Origin: an uncultured Planktomarina sp.
Lineage (GTDB): Bacteria; Pseudomonadota; Alphaproteobacteria; Rhodobacterales; Rhodobacteraceae
Direction of reading: 5' to 3'
DNA length: 64,000 nucleotides
NCBI GenBank assembly: GCA_943788425.1
Contig: CALSQF010000004.1
Coordinates: 1-64,000, forward strand
A model generated the notes under the pieces. That model was not told the DNA's origin. It was given only the letters and a program-made list of their open reading frames with translations, and ran no database searches. Both the position numbers and the translations under genes were made by a program. Within the stretch, counting starts at the first letter, position 1. Each line of letters opens with the position of its first letter. This document shows, in pieces, positions 27,618 to 37,294 of this stretch.

Positions 27618-29948
27618 ATGTCAGAACCGATAAACGATACCGCGCCAACTGCAATTGAAACCACAGAGCCGCTCCGCCGGGCCATTGGCGAGCGTTATCT
27701 CACCTATGCGCTTTCGACGATTATGCACCGTGCTTTGCCGGATGCGCGCGATGGGTTGAAACCGGTTCACCGCCGAATTCTCTACGCGATGCGCGAATTG
27801 AAGCTCAATGCCAGTGGAGGATTTCGGAAATCTGCCAAAATTTCTGGCGATGTTATGGGCAATTATCACCCGCATGGGGATGCGGCGATCTATGATGCCA
27901 TGGCCCGCTTGGCACAGGATTTTAATGTGCGCTATCCGCTGGTGGATGGTCAGGGCAATTTTGGCAATATTGATGGTGATAACCCCGCCGCAAGCCGCTA
28001 CACAGAGGCGCGAATGACCGTTGTGGCCGAGGCGCTTTTGGAGGGTCTTTCGGAAAATGCAGTGGATTTCCGGGAAAACTATGACGGTACGCTCACCGAG
28101 CCTGTGGTGCTGCCCGCAACTTTCCCCAATCTTTTGGCGAATGGCAGCAGCGGTATCGCCGTGGGCATGGCCACCAATATCCCGCCGCATAATATTTCGG
28201 AGCTGATCGATGCCTGTTTGCATTTGATCAAAAGCCCTGATGCCCGTGACGACACATTGTTGCAATATGTGCCCGGTCCCGATTTTCCGACCGGCGGTAT
28301 CCTGGTCGAGCCGCCAGAAAATATCGCGCATGCCTATCGCACTGGACGCGGTTCTTTTCGCTTGCGGTGTAAATGGGAGGTTGAGGATCTGGGCCGCGGA
28401 CTTTGGCAAATGGTGGTCACGGAAATTCCTTATCAGGTGCAAAAATCAAAGCTGATTGAGAAATTGGCAGAGGTCATCCAAACTAAAAAAGTACCAATCT
28501 TGGGCGATGTGCGCGATGAATCAGCGGAAGATTTGCGGATTGTGTTGGAGCCGCGCAGCAAGAACGTAGAACCGGAATTGCTGATGAATATGCTCTATCG
28601 TAACAGCGATCTTGAGCTGCGGTTCAGTTTGAATATGAACGTGCTTATTGATGGGCTCACCCCAAAGGTTTGTAGTATGAAAGAGGTGCTCCGCGCCTTT
28701 CTTGACCACAGGCAAGAGGTTCTGGTTCGGCGTTCTGAGCATCGTTTGGCGAAAATTGATCACCGTCTGGAGGTTCTGGAAGGCTTTATTTTGGCATTTC
28801 TTAATCTCGATCGGGTGATTGATATTATCCGCTATGATGAGGATCCAAAAACCGCATTGATGTTTGAAGATTGGAGCCGGGATCATCCGCGCGCCATGTC
28901 TGAAAGCGATTACATCGGCCCGTTGAGCTATCGCAAGGCGGTGGCGGGGCAAGAGGAGCTGTCAGAAGTTCAGGCTGAGGCTATCTTGAATATGCGCCTG
29001 CGCAGTTTGCGGCGTTTGGAAGAGATGGAGTTGCGCCGTGAGCGCGATGCTTTGCAACAAGAACGGGCCACTCTGGATGATTTGATTGCCGATGAAGGTC
29101 TGCAATGGGCGAAAATCAGTGAGCAATTGCGCGCCACGCGTAAAACCTTCGGAAAAGACTATGCTGGTGGCGCGCGCCGCACCGCTTTTGCCATTGCGGG
29201 TGAGGTGGAAGAGGTGCCGCTTGAGGCAATGATTGAGCGTGAACCAGTGACTATTGTTTGCTCGAAAATGGGATGGATTAGGGCCATGTCTGGTCATGTG
29301 GCCTTAGACAAGCCTCTGAAATACAAAGATGGCGACGAAGGCCGTTTTGTATTCCATGCGCAAACGACAGATAAATTGATCGTATTTGGCAGCAACGGTC
29401 GGTTCTACACGCTGTTGGTGGACAATCTGCCGGGCGGACGCGGTATGGGTGAGCCACTGCGGTTGATGGTGGATTTGCCAAATGATGTCGAAATTGTGGA
29501 TTTCTTCATCCATGATCCGTCGGTGAAGCGCCTGGTGGCCTCAACGGCCGGCGATGGGTTTGTGGTGCCTGAAACCGAGATTGTCGCACAAACGCGCAGC
29601 GGCCGGCAGGTGTTGAACGTCAAGGGTGATGTGAAGGCGCTTTTGTCTTGCCCTGTGTTGGGAGATCATGTGGCTTGCGTCGGTGAAAATCGGAAGGTTT
29701 TGGTCTTTGCGATTGATGAGCTGCCAGAAATGGGCCGAGGCAAAGGCGTGCGCTTGCAAAAATATAAAGACGGTGGCCTATCTGATGCCACGACATTCTA
29801 CCACGAAGCGGGGCTGTCGTGGAAAGATCCGGCCGGGCGCAATCGTGTGGTTGAGGCTGCGGAACTGGTCGAATGGATGGGCAAACGCGCCAGTGCTGGC
29901 CGCATGGCACCGCGCGGATTTCCCCGTGATAATTGCTTCACCAAGTGA
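27618..29948 (+). CDS. parC: DNA topoisomerase IV subunit A
   Basis: 776 residues. The breakage-reunion domain has the catalytic Tyr in [11 protein letters not shown] (about Tyr128) and [12 protein letters not shown]. It is ParC rather than GyrA by length and by the shortened C-terminal beta-pinwheel. The quinolone-determining loop reads [11 protein letters not shown], with Ala and Asp where E. coli ParC has Ser and Glu. The start at 27618 gives the usual alphaproteobacterial N-terminus but has no good ribosome site. An in-frame ATG at 27531 has GAGGAG 9-10 nt upstream and would add 29 residues, so the true start is uncertain. The enzyme decatenates daughter chromosomes. Confidence 0.92.
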   Translation: MSEPINDTAPTAIETTEPLRRAIGERYLTYALSTIMHRALPDARDGLKPVHRRILYAMRELKLNASGGFRKSAKISGDVMGNYHPHGDAAIYDAMARLAQDFNVRYPLVDGQGNFGNIDGDNPAASRYTEARMTVVAEALLEGLSENAVDFRENYDGTLTEPVVLPATFPNLLANGSSGIAVGMATNIPPHNISELIDACLHLIKSPDARDDTLLQYVPGPDFPTGGILVEPPENIAHAYRTGRGSFRLRCKWEVEDLGRGLWQMVVTEIPYQVQKSKLIEKLAEVIQTKKVPILGDVRDESAEDLRIVLEPRSKNVEPELLMNMLYRNSDLELRFSLNMNVLIDGLTPKVCSMKEVLRAFLDHRQEVLVRRSEHRLAKIDHRLEVLEGFILAFLNLDRVIDIIRYDEDPKTALMFEDWSRDHPRAMSESDYIGPLSYRKAVAGQEELSEVQAEAILNMRLRSLRRLEEMELRRERDALQQERATLDDLIADEGLQWAKISEQLRATRKTFGKDYAGGARRTAFAIAGEVEEVPLEAMIEREPVTIVCSKMGWIRAMSGHVALDKPLKYKDGDEGRFVFHAQTTDKLIVFGSNGRFYTLLVDNLPGGRGMGEPLRLMVDLPNDVEIVDFFIHDPSVKRLVASTAGDGFVVPETEIVAQTRSGRQVLNVKGDVKALLSCPVLGDHVACVGENRKVLVFAIDELPEMGRGKGVRLQKYKDGGLSDATTFYHEAGLSWKDPAGRNRVVEAAELVEWMGKRASAGRMAPRGFPRDNCFTK

Positions 29949-29956
29949 TTAAGCTG

Positions 29957-29966
29957 TAGTATACTA
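29957..29966. promoter_or_regulatory. perfect 10-bp palindrome before the DUF898 gene
   Basis: TAGTATACTA lies 8 nt after the parC stop and 24 nt before the next start. It could be part of a promoter (TATACT-like) or a small operator; length alone does not make it significant. Confidence 0.25.
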
Positions 29967-29990
29967 ATACGTAATTGCAGGGTTAAACTC

Positions 29991-31262
29991 ATGACCGATA
30001 CTCTAGCTTCGCAGGGGGAGGGCGCAGCTTTGGCGCCGGTGCCTCTTGATGGCGCTTTTTTGACTGAAAAGTCCAAACTTTTTTGGCTTGCCTTTTGGAC
30101 AGGGCTTTTGACAGTCCTGACTTTGGGGATCTACCGATTTTGGGCCCGAACGCGCCTACGCCGATATATCTGGTCGGCTATTGATGCAGGGGGAGATTCC
30201 TTTGAATATACGGGCATGGGGCTGGAAAAATTCCTAGGCTTTCTGATCGCCTTGGTCGTTCTCGCGGTTTATTTGGGCCTGTTGCAAGTCGGGTTAAGTT
30301 TCATCGGATTTAATCTTTGGGGCGCGGTGACCTTGGAGCCGAGCGGCCCGAGGGATGTGCTGATACAGGTGGGCGCAACCTATGTCACCGGCTTGGCTGT
30401 GCTGCCCTTAATTTTTTACGCGCAATACCGTTCGCGGCGCTATATGCTATCGCGCACCCGGTGGCGTGGTCTGCGATTTGGTCTGGATGCCGCGGCTTGG
30501 GGGTATGTTTGGCGAGCGCTGCTTTATTTTGCGTTGTCGCTTGTGACCCTCGGGCTGCTCATACCCCTGTCGACATTCCGTCTGGAAAAATACATGACTG
30601 ATCGCATGTGGTATGGCGATGCGGTCTTTGAGCAGCAGGGGCAGTGGTGGGGGTTGTACCCGGCAATGAAGCATCTGCTTATTGCCTTAGGTGTACTGGT
30701 GCTGGGCGGCGCAGTCGGTTATTTTGGCTTGGCCAGGGGTTTGGGCGCTGTTATACTCATTGCTGGCTCTATTTGGTTCCTCTGTGGGCTTGTCTACTAC
30801 CAAGTGGAAAGTTTCAAATACCTAAGCGCACATAAAGTCCTCGACGGCACGGTGCGCTTCACCTCCAATGCCTCCAGCCACCGGGTGATCGGCATATTTG
30901 TATTGGGGATCATTCTCATTGCGATTTTGACCTTTGTTTTGAGTGTTGTTTTGGGGGTGTTGATTGGCATTGTTTTTGCGTCCGGCGGATCTGTCATGAA
31001 CGGCGACGGCGCTGGGATCGGCCTCTTCGCAGGTGCCGGCGTGGCTGTCGCTCTGGCTGCGGTCTTAGGCTATATAGCCTTCCTCGTGCTCATCGGCGCG
31101 CTTGTGACCGTGTTTATTTCCGCACCCATTCTTGGCCATTACATTGACACGCTACGGGTTGAGAATGCGCAGCCGCTGGAGCAAATAAACCAGCGCGCTG
31201 GGGATCGTATGGCTGATGCGGATGGTTTCGCCGATGCGCTGGATATCGGAGGAGCATTCTAA
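29991..31262 (+). CDS. YjgN/DUF898-family membrane protein
   Basis: 423 residues with multiple hydrophobic helices. The repeated family motif is clear: LTLGIYRFWARTRLRRYIW near residue 45 and a second weaker copy around LVTLGLLIPLSTFRLEKYM. The C-terminal half is a long set of Gly/Val/Ala-rich helices. Function of the family is unknown. The stop lies 1 nt before the GTG of the M48 peptidase gene, so the two act from one transcript. Confidence 0.82.
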   Translation: MTDTLASQGEGAALAPVPLDGAFLTEKSKLFWLAFWTGLLTVLTLGIYRFWARTRLRRYIWSAIDAGGDSFEYTGMGLEKFLGFLIALVVLAVYLGLLQVGLSFIGFNLWGAVTLEPSGPRDVLIQVGATYVTGLAVLPLIFYAQYRSRRYMLSRTRWRGLRFGLDAAAWGYVWRALLYFALSLVTLGLLIPLSTFRLEKYMTDRMWYGDAVFEQQGQWWGLYPAMKHLLIALGVLVLGGAVGYFGLARGLGAVILIAGSIWFLCGLVYYQVESFKYLSAHKVLDGTVRFTSNASSHRVIGIFVLGIILIAILTFVLSVVLGVLIGIVFASGGSVMNGDGAGIGLFAGAGVAVALAAVLGYIAFLVLIGALVTVFISAPILGHYIDTLRVENAQPLEQINQRAGDRMADADGFADALDIGGAF

Positions 31263-31263
31263 A

Positions 31264-32379
31264 GTGGGTTTCACTTGGGTGGATGCGCGATATTTTGATG
31301 GGCTCTCAGCACAGCGTCGGCAGGTTTTTGTCTCGCTTGATGTTGAGAGCCAGCGTTTGACCATCCATGACCACTTGGGCGCAGATCTGGATATTTGGCC
31401 TTTGGAGACGCTGCGACAGTTGCGCGATGATGCAGGGGCCGGGATGGTTCTGTGCTCAGGCGCGGTGGATCCGGGTGAGGCGCGTGTTATTTTGGCCAAT
31501 GCGCGTGCCATTGCGGCGATCAAAGCTGCTTGCCCGAACCTCACCAAAGCGACAGTCACACCTCGAACCTGGGGAAAAATTATGGCTTGGGTCGGGGCCA
31601 GCACAGCCGCTGTTGCGCTCATGGTTTTTGTAATTGTACCGGCCTTGGCTGGACAATTGGCCGTTTTTATCCCACCGGAGCGGGAAGCCAGAGTTGGCAG
31701 TGCCGTCTTGCGACAAATCGAGCGCCTTTTGTCAGACAAAGACGCTGGCGATTGGCGCTGCACCAACCCCAAGGGGCAAATGGCTTTGGAGCAGATGGCG
31801 CAGGCATTGCAGCAAGGGCAAGAATTTCCCTATGCCATTCAAGTGGGCGTGGTGGATCATAAGATGATCAATGCCTTTGCCCTCCCCGGTGGACATATCA
31901 TCGTGATGCGCGGTTTGATCGAAATGGCCGAGACACCCGAACAATTGGCTGCGGTTATGGCCCATGAGCTGGGCCATGTGGCGCAAAAGGATCCAATTGA
32001 GCAAGCATTACGGGCGGCGGGGACGGCGGGCTTGCTGTCTTTGGTCCTTGGCGATGCCACAGGCGGGACCGTGCTGGCCCTTGTTGGGGAGCGCTTGATA
32101 ACGGCTAAAAATTCACGCGATGTTGAGGCTCGGGCGGATGACTTTGCCCTGGCGCAATTGGCCAAGGCGGGCGTATCCCCCGAAGCATTGGCGGAATTTT
32201 TCGAACTGTTGCTTCAGGAAATGGGGGATCCTGCCTTTGACATGGGGTGGATCAGCTCGCATCCACCCAGTGTGGCAAGAGCGGTCCATGCCCGAGCCGC
32301 CGTTCAGACGGCGCAGAATTATAATAAAAGTGTGTCATCTGAAGAGTGGCAAGCCATTCAACAGATTTGTGCCAAATAG
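31264..32379 (+). CDS. M48-family metallopeptidase (membrane-anchored)
   Basis: 371 residues. A transmembrane helix at about 105-125 is followed by a zinc-protease domain with MAHELGHVAQKDP, the HExxH site, and a downstream ARADDFAL helix that supplies the third ligand region. It starts with GTG at 31264, preceded by GGAGGA; this start makes the gene directly adjacent to the DUF898 gene. DUF898-M48 pairing suggests envelope quality control, but that is inference. Confidence 0.83.
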   Translation: MGFTWVDARYFDGLSAQRRQVFVSLDVESQRLTIHDHLGADLDIWPLETLRQLRDDAGAGMVLCSGAVDPGEARVILANARAIAAIKAACPNLTKATVTPRTWGKIMAWVGASTAAVALMVFVIVPALAGQLAVFIPPEREARVGSAVLRQIERLLSDKDAGDWRCTNPKGQMALEQMAQALQQGQEFPYAIQVGVVDHKMINAFALPGGHIIVMRGLIEMAETPEQLAAVMAHELGHVAQKDPIEQALRAAGTAGLLSLVLGDATGGTVLALVGERLITAKNSRDVEARADDFALAQLAKAGVSPEALAEFFELLLQEMGDPAFDMGWISSHPPSVARAVHARAAVQTAQNYNKSVSSEEWQAIQQICAK

Positions 32380-32451
32380 GGTGGGCTGCCGTCTTTGTGT
32401 TGTCATGCGGGGGCAGGTTTGGTAGCAGATCCGGCGATATAAGGAGCTGAT

Positions 32452-33048
32452 ATGTTGATGCGTTTTGTTTCAGTTGTTGTGTTGCTCTTGTCTGCGGCCT
32501 GTGCGGCGCCGACGCGGGATTTGACCGAAGAAATTGTGCCCATTGGAAATTTTAGGCTGGGGCAGTTGGTGCCGCGTGCTGAGGTGCAATTGGCCAAAGG
32601 CCCGCTTTCACGCAGTGCCAGCCGTGAGGAATGGATGCAGGCCATAGATGAGGCCTTCACAGAGCGTTTCTCCAGATTTGAAGGCGGATCTTACTACCAC
32701 TTGGGTATCACGGTGGGCGGATATGTCCTGGCTAAGCCGGGCATCCCATTTTTTGCGGCACCAAAGTCTATCCTGATTTTCACGGTTATCGTGGTCGAGG
32801 ATCATACGGGCAAAGTCCTGACAGAAAAGCCCCATCAAATCACTGTGATTGAACGACTCACTGGTGGATCTATTTTGGGTTCGGGCTTAACCCGCAGCCG
32901 CGCGCAGCAAATGCGAGATCTCTCCGAACAAGCGGCAAGAAAAACCGAAGATTGGCTGTGCAAACAACCTTGGTTTGACGGTCCCGATACCATTGTTATT
33001 TTGCCCGATGATGCGGATGCAAATTCTGGCCGCGCGGGGTCACAGTGA
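32452..33048 (+). CDS. hypothetical lipoprotein
   Basis: 198 residues. The N-terminus MLMRFVSVVVLLLSAACAAP is a lipoprotein signal with a lipobox-like SAAC. The remainder has no family I recognise; it contains an amphipathic region and a conserved-looking stretch EEWMQAIDEAFTERFSRFEG. AAGGAG lies before the ATG. It follows the M48 gene by 72 nt in the same direction and may be part of the same envelope-associated set. Confidence 0.7.
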   Translation: MLMRFVSVVVLLLSAACAAPTRDLTEEIVPIGNFRLGQLVPRAEVQLAKGPLSRSASREEWMQAIDEAFTERFSRFEGGSYYHLGITVGGYVLAKPGIPFFAAPKSILIFTVIVVEDHTGKVLTEKPHQITVIERLTGGSILGSGLTRSRAQQMRDLSEQAARKTEDWLCKQPWFDGPDTIVILPDDADANSGRAGSQ

Positions 33049-33167
33049 ACGCGGGCTTGACGGCTTTTCAACAAGGGTCTTGATTTTCGCCGCACTCTCC
33101 AATATTTGCCCGGCCATATCACAATCGCGGGCCGCGTGCCCCCTTTAACATATAAGGCTGCCCACCC

Positions 33168-34343
33168 ATGGCTAAGGAAAAGTTTGAACGTTCGAAACCC
33201 CACGTTAACATCGGCACGATTGGTCACGTTGACCATGGCAAGACAACCTTGACAGCTGCGATCACCAAGCAATTTGGTGACTTTAAAGCCTATGACGAGA
33301 TTGACGGTGCGCCGGAAGAAAAAGCCCGTGGTATCACGATTTCAACAGCGCATGTTGAGTATGAAACAGAGACACGCCACTACGCGCATGTTGATTGCCC
33401 CGGCCACGCTGACTATGTGAAGAACATGATCACCGGTGCGGCGCAGATGGATGGCGCGATTTTGGTTGTGAACGCGGCCGATGGCCCGATGCCACAGACC
33501 CGTGAGCACATCTTGCTCGGCCGTCAGGTTGGCATTCCTTACATGGTTGTTTACATGAACAAAGTAGACCAAGTTGACGACGAAGAGTTGCTCGAATTGG
33601 TTGAAATGGAAATCCGTGAGCTGCTGTCCAGCTACGAATATCCTGGCGATGATATCCCTGTGATTGCCGGCTCTGCTTTGGCCGCTTTGGAAGATCGCGA
33701 CGCGGCGATTGGCTCTGAGTCCATCGCTAAATTGATGGCGGCTGTGGATGAGTATATCCCAACACCGGCCCGTGCGGTTGACCAGCCGTTCTTGTTGCCA
33801 ATCGAGGATGTGTTCTCAATTTCTGGCCGCGGTACAGTTGTGACTGGCCGTGTTGAGCGTGGTGTGATCAACGTGGGCGAAGAGATTGAAATCGTCGGCA
33901 TCCGTGACACATCTAAAACCGTCTGCACAGGCGTTGAAATGTTCCGCAAACTGCTTGATCGCGGTGAAGCTGGCGACAACGTAGGTGTTTTGCTGCGCGG
34001 TATCGACCGCAATGGCGTTGAGCGTGGTCAGATCCTGTGTAAGCCGGGTTCTGTGAAGCCTCACACGAAGTTTGAAGCCGAAGCCTATATTCTGACCAAA
34101 GAAGAAGGTGGCCGTCACACGCCATTCTTCGCCAACTACCGTCCACAGTTTTACTTCCGGACCACCGATGTGACCGGCACAGTTGTTCTGCCTTCGGGCA
34201 CTGAAATGGTGATGCCAGGTGATAACCTCAAATTCGACGTTGAGCTGATCGCCCCAATCGCCATGGAAACCGGCCTGCGCTTCGCGATCCGCGAAGGTGG
34301 CCGTACCGTTGGCGCCGGCGTTGTGTCCAAAATTAACGACTAA
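33168..34343 (+). CDS. tuf: translation elongation factor Tu
   Basis: 391 residues, full length. GTPase motifs [10 protein letters not shown] (G1), the switch-1 [13 protein letters not shown] (G3) and NKVD (G4) are intact, followed by domains 2 and 3. It delivers aminoacyl-tRNA to the ribosome. Codon use is more biased than in the neighbours, as expected for a highly expressed gene. A strong terminator follows and then tRNA-Trp. Confidence 0.97.
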   Translation: MAKEKFERSKPHVNIGTIGHVDHGKTTLTAAITKQFGDFKAYDEIDGAPEEKARGITISTAHVEYETETRHYAHVDCPGHADYVKNMITGAAQMDGAILVVNAADGPMPQTREHILLGRQVGIPYMVVYMNKVDQVDDEELLELVEMEIRELLSSYEYPGDDIPVIAGSALAALEDRDAAIGSESIAKLMAAVDEYIPTPARAVDQPFLLPIEDVFSISGRGTVVTGRVERGVINVGEEIEIVGIRDTSKTVCTGVEMFRKLLDRGEAGDNVGVLLRGIDRNGVERGQILCKPGSVKPHTKFEAEAYILTKEEGGRHTPFFANYRPQFYFRTTDVTGTVVLPSGTEMVMPGDNLKFDVELIAPIAMETGLRFAIREGGRTVGAGVVSKIND

Positions 34344-34366
34344 TCCAGCTTTGGATTGATGGTATC

Positions 34367-34392
34367 AGGGCGGTCTTCGGGCCGCCTTTTTT
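34367..34392 (+). terminator. rho-independent terminator of tuf
   Basis: GGCGG (34369-34373) pairs with CCGCC (34382-34386) and is followed by TTTTTT. It lies 24 nt after the tuf stop. Confidence 0.85.
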
Positions 34393-34461
34393 CGTGGCAG
34401 CTTGCGCAGGCGATCCATTGGAGAAATCGACATTTCACAGTCAGATCACGCAATCGGCCCC

Positions 34462-34490
34462 TTGCAATGACCCGCATTTATGCGTAATCA
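34462..34490 (+). promoter_or_regulatory. candidate promoter of tRNA-Trp
   Basis: TTGCAA (34462-34467) and TAATCA (34485-34490) with a 17-nt spacer; the expected start point lies just ahead of the tRNA at 34504. This makes the tRNA gene a separate unit from tuf. Confidence 0.5.
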
Positions 34491-34503
34491 CCGGCTCAGT
34501 TGC

Positions 34504-34579
34504 AGGGGTTTAGCTCAGTTGGTAGAGCATCGGTCTCCAAAACCGAGGGTCGTGGGTTCGAGTCCCTCAGCCCCTGCCA
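34504..34579 (+). tRNA. trnW: tRNA-Trp (anticodon CCA)
   Basis: 76 nt including an encoded CCA end. Acceptor arms AGGGGTT and AGCCCCT pair, with discriminator G. The anticodon loop carries CCA, and the T-arm reads GTGGGTTCGAGTCCC. tuf-trnW order is normal for Rhodobacteraceae, but secE-nusG, which usually follows, is absent here. Confidence 0.97.
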
Positions 34580-34633
34580 GTTTTCCAACAGGTTTGTAAA
34601 TGCCGCCCCACCTGGGCATGGATGCGATATGCT

Positions 34634-35899
34634 CTAGAATGCATTGGTCAGCCCAATGAACATATTATGATTGCGGACACGAAACATTTTGATATTGGCG
34701 CCGCGATCGAGAAATGATTAGTGTGCCGAGGGGGTCAGGCCCAAATAACTCAAATTAGGGTTGCTTAAGTTCACTGAAATTTTGCCTTCACGCACGCGCC
34801 TCTTTTCTGGGAAAGTGATCTCCAGATCTTTCCATTTTGCCAGGGACAGTGAGAAATTGAAATTCAGGACATAAGGGGATGTTTGAAAAATTGGCCGCCA
34901 TCTAAGATCGATTTTAATTTCCTGATTGCCCACATCCGCAGCGTCAAAAAATCGATTTGTGTAGCTAAGTCCAAGATTAAACTGATTCGATGAGCTGGTG
35001 GGCCAATAGTGGCGCAAGCTGGTTTTCAGTACCCGGCTGTCTTTGCCATCTGGGCGCGTGATGATATCTTTGCCAAGGGACTATTCACGCAGGGCAATTT
35101 GTCGGGGGTTTTGGGGATCGCGAAGCGCATAGCGGCGCGACCAGCTCGAAGAAAATATCCGTGATTCGAGGGCGTTGAATTGGTGAACGGCAGTGAAGGT
35201 TTGCGTCAAAGTGGTTTGGTGTTGCGCGGCTGGAGTTAATACGAGCTTATGATTGATGCTCACGGAGCTGCGATTGAAACGCGGCTAATTATATACATCT
35301 GTGGATAGATTGAGGCTTGCAAGCTGCGTGCCCAATTGTGTCTTGGGCAGGGCATAGCTCAACCCACTTCAGAGCCGTAGGCCGGACTCGCTGCGTTGTG
35401 GTTCATTGGCTGTCCAAGGAATGGTTTGCAAAGTGCCGGTGAGCGGATTGATCGATGTATGAGTGGTCGAATAGGAAATCTTGTTGATATTTCTTGAGGG
35501 GGTGATGCTGAGGCCGCCAGATATTTTTACCGTCAAGCCCGCTTGTATCTGTTGCAATAGGCGGGTGGCCGTGATCGACTCATTTCGCTCTGTACTTAGA
35601 TCCAGGATGCGGCGCAGGTAAAACATGGCCCGCCGCGGTTTGCCCGGGCCTTGCTGCGCGAGGGCCTTTAGGATGCGAGGAGCCGCCAGCTTTGGCGCCA
35701 AGGCCTGCGCGTGCGTGGTGGATGTCTGGGCTTTTTCGAACTGCCCCAGCTCCACGTGAGCCCGCGCAGCGATCATGGCGCTGTCGAAGGGATGGGTCGC
35801 GGCAAGGTTTTCCGCCTGTGCCAAGGCCAGCTCAAATTGTCTGGATTGAAGGGCAATGCGCGCTGTGGTCAAATCCGCGCGCAAAGGGGATGACAGCAT
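34634..35899 (-). pseudogene. SLAM/DUF560-like outer-membrane protein with four in-frame stop codons
   Basis: One minus-strand frame of 422 codons with stops at 35371-35369 (TGA), about 35290-35288 (TAG), 35083-35081 (TAG) and 34718-34716 (TAA). There is no frameshift between them, and the frame ends TNAF-TAG at 34636-34634, with a terminal Phe typical of outer-membrane barrels. The first 110 residues are TPR-like (EKAQTSTTHAQALAP, KALAQQGPGKPRRAMFYLRR). After that come beta-strand-rich segments such as KISGGLSITPSRNINK and NPNLSYLGLTPSA, resembling surface lipoprotein assembly modifiers. Upstream of the ATG at 35899 a signal-peptide-like stretch (VLTSFATLFFMLSSPLRA) continues in frame without an ATG, so the native start is probably also lost. 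Confidence 0.7.
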
Positions 35900-36010
35900 G
35901 AAAAACAGCGTTGCAAAAGAGGTCAGGACGCAGACGCGCCGCGGAAAAAGAACAGCATTAAATGGCCTAAAATAAATAAATAATTTAAAGTGTTAGTTTA
36001 TATAAATGTC

Positions 36011-36033
36011 AAAAAACCGTAACGGCATTTTTT
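36011..36033 (-). terminator. possible bidirectional terminator after the M20 gene
   Basis: A short CCG/CGG stem flanked by A6 and T6 runs lies downstream of the hydrolase gene on the minus strand. The stem is short, so the call is weak. Confidence 0.4.
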
Positions 36034-36113
36034 AGAATTTGAAATAAATTTCCGTGCAAAGGCTGGAGTTTGCAGCCAATGCAAATTTTTTCGGACGGTA
36101 GGCTAATGCCACG

Positions 36114-37280
36114 CTATTGCGCCGAGCCAAGTCGGGTTTCAGCCATTTCCACCCACCATGAGCAGCCAGCAGGAATGGCCTCATCATTGAAGTTATATTC
36201 CGGATGATGCACACTGGCGCCGTCGCCGTTGCCCATAAGGATGTACGCGCCAGGACGTTCTTCAAGCATATAGGAAAAATCTTCACCGCCCATGACCAGC
36301 GGTGCAAAATCGCAATCCCCCGAGACAGTCGCGGCGGCCTCGGCGGCGAATTTGGTTTCCGCTTCATGATTGACTGTGGCAGGGTAGCCCTCCGTATAGG
36401 TGATATGCGCCACGCCGCCGAAGACAGCTGCCGTATGGGTACAAATATCATTTATCCGGTCGCGTCCGAGCGCTCGCATTTCGGGGATCAATGTGCGCAC
36501 GGTGCCGCGCAATGTGACGGACTGCGGGATGACATTAAAGGCTTTTGATGAGCTTTCAAATGAGGTCACTGAGACGACGATTTGTTCCACTGGATCAGCG
36601 TTTCGGGAGGCAATGGTTTGCAAGGCGGTGACGCATTGAGCGGCCATGACAATAGAATCGACTGTTTCATTGGGTTTGGCCGCATGGCCGCCCTTGCCCT
36701 CTATGACAATTTCAAACGTATCCGTTGCGGCAAAGAACGGACCGGGGCGAATGGCGAAAGTTCCGATGGGTCGGCCTGGCCAATTGTGCATGCCGTAGAC
36801 TTCGTCGATGCCAAACCGTTCGATCATGCCGTCTTTGCACATTTCGAGTCCGCCACCGCCGCCTTCTTCGGCTGGCTGAAAGATCACCGCCACGCTTCCA
36901 TCAAAATTGCGGGTTTCGGCGAGATATTTTGCAGCCCCCAGCAGCATTGCTGTGTGGCCATCATGGCCGCAGGCATGCATCACACCGGGGGTTTTGGAGG
37001 CATAGGGCAACCCGGTAGCCTCTTCTATTGGCAGCGCGTCCATATCGGCCCGCAGTCCCACGACTTTACCCTTGCTATCGGAGCGCCCTTTAATGAGCGC
37101 CACAACGCCCGTACGGCCGATGCCTGTTACGATCTCATCACAGCCAAATTCGGCAAGCCGATCGGCGACAAATTGTGATGTGCGGTGGGTCTCGAACAAA
37201 AGCTCAGGATTTTCGTGAATGTCACGCCGCCAAGCGGTAATCTCGGGCAGCAGTTCTGCAAAGCGATTGCGTATGGCCAT
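36114..37280 (-). CDS. M20-family amidohydrolase (hippurate hydrolase / aminoacylase type)
   Basis: 388 residues. Metal-binding blocks MHACGHDGHTAMLLGAA, PAEEGGGGG and a C-terminal MGGEDFSYMLEERPGAY identify an M20D peptidase that removes acyl groups from amino acids. It lies 15 nt downstream of the peptide-transporter ATPase gene on the same strand, so imported peptides or N-acyl amino acids are its likely substrate. Confidence 0.88.
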   Translation of the reverse strand: MAIRNRFAELLPEITAWRRDIHENPELLFETHRTSQFVADRLAEFGCDEIVTGIGRTGVVALIKGRSDSKGKVVGLRADMDALPIEEATGLPYASKTPGVMHACGHDGHTAMLLGAAKYLAETRNFDGSVAVIFQPAEEGGGGGLEMCKDGMIERFGIDEVYGMHNWPGRPIGTFAIRPGPFFAATDTFEIVIEGKGGHAAKPNETVDSIVMAAQCVTALQTIASRNADPVEQIVVSVTSFESSSKAFNVIPQSVTLRGTVRTLIPEMRALGRDRINDICTHTAAVFGGVAHITYTEGYPATVNHEAETKFAAEAAATVSGDCDFAPLVMGGEDFSYMLEERPGAYILMGNGDGASVHHPEYNFNDEAIPAGCSWWVEMAETRLGSAQ

Positions 37281-37294
37281 AGGGCACCTCTGGT

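Noticed and set aside
27621-28442. Long minus-strand open frame inside parC (273 codons)
   Set aside because: Shadow of the strong codon bias of parC; no start signal, no known family, fully antisense to an essential gene.
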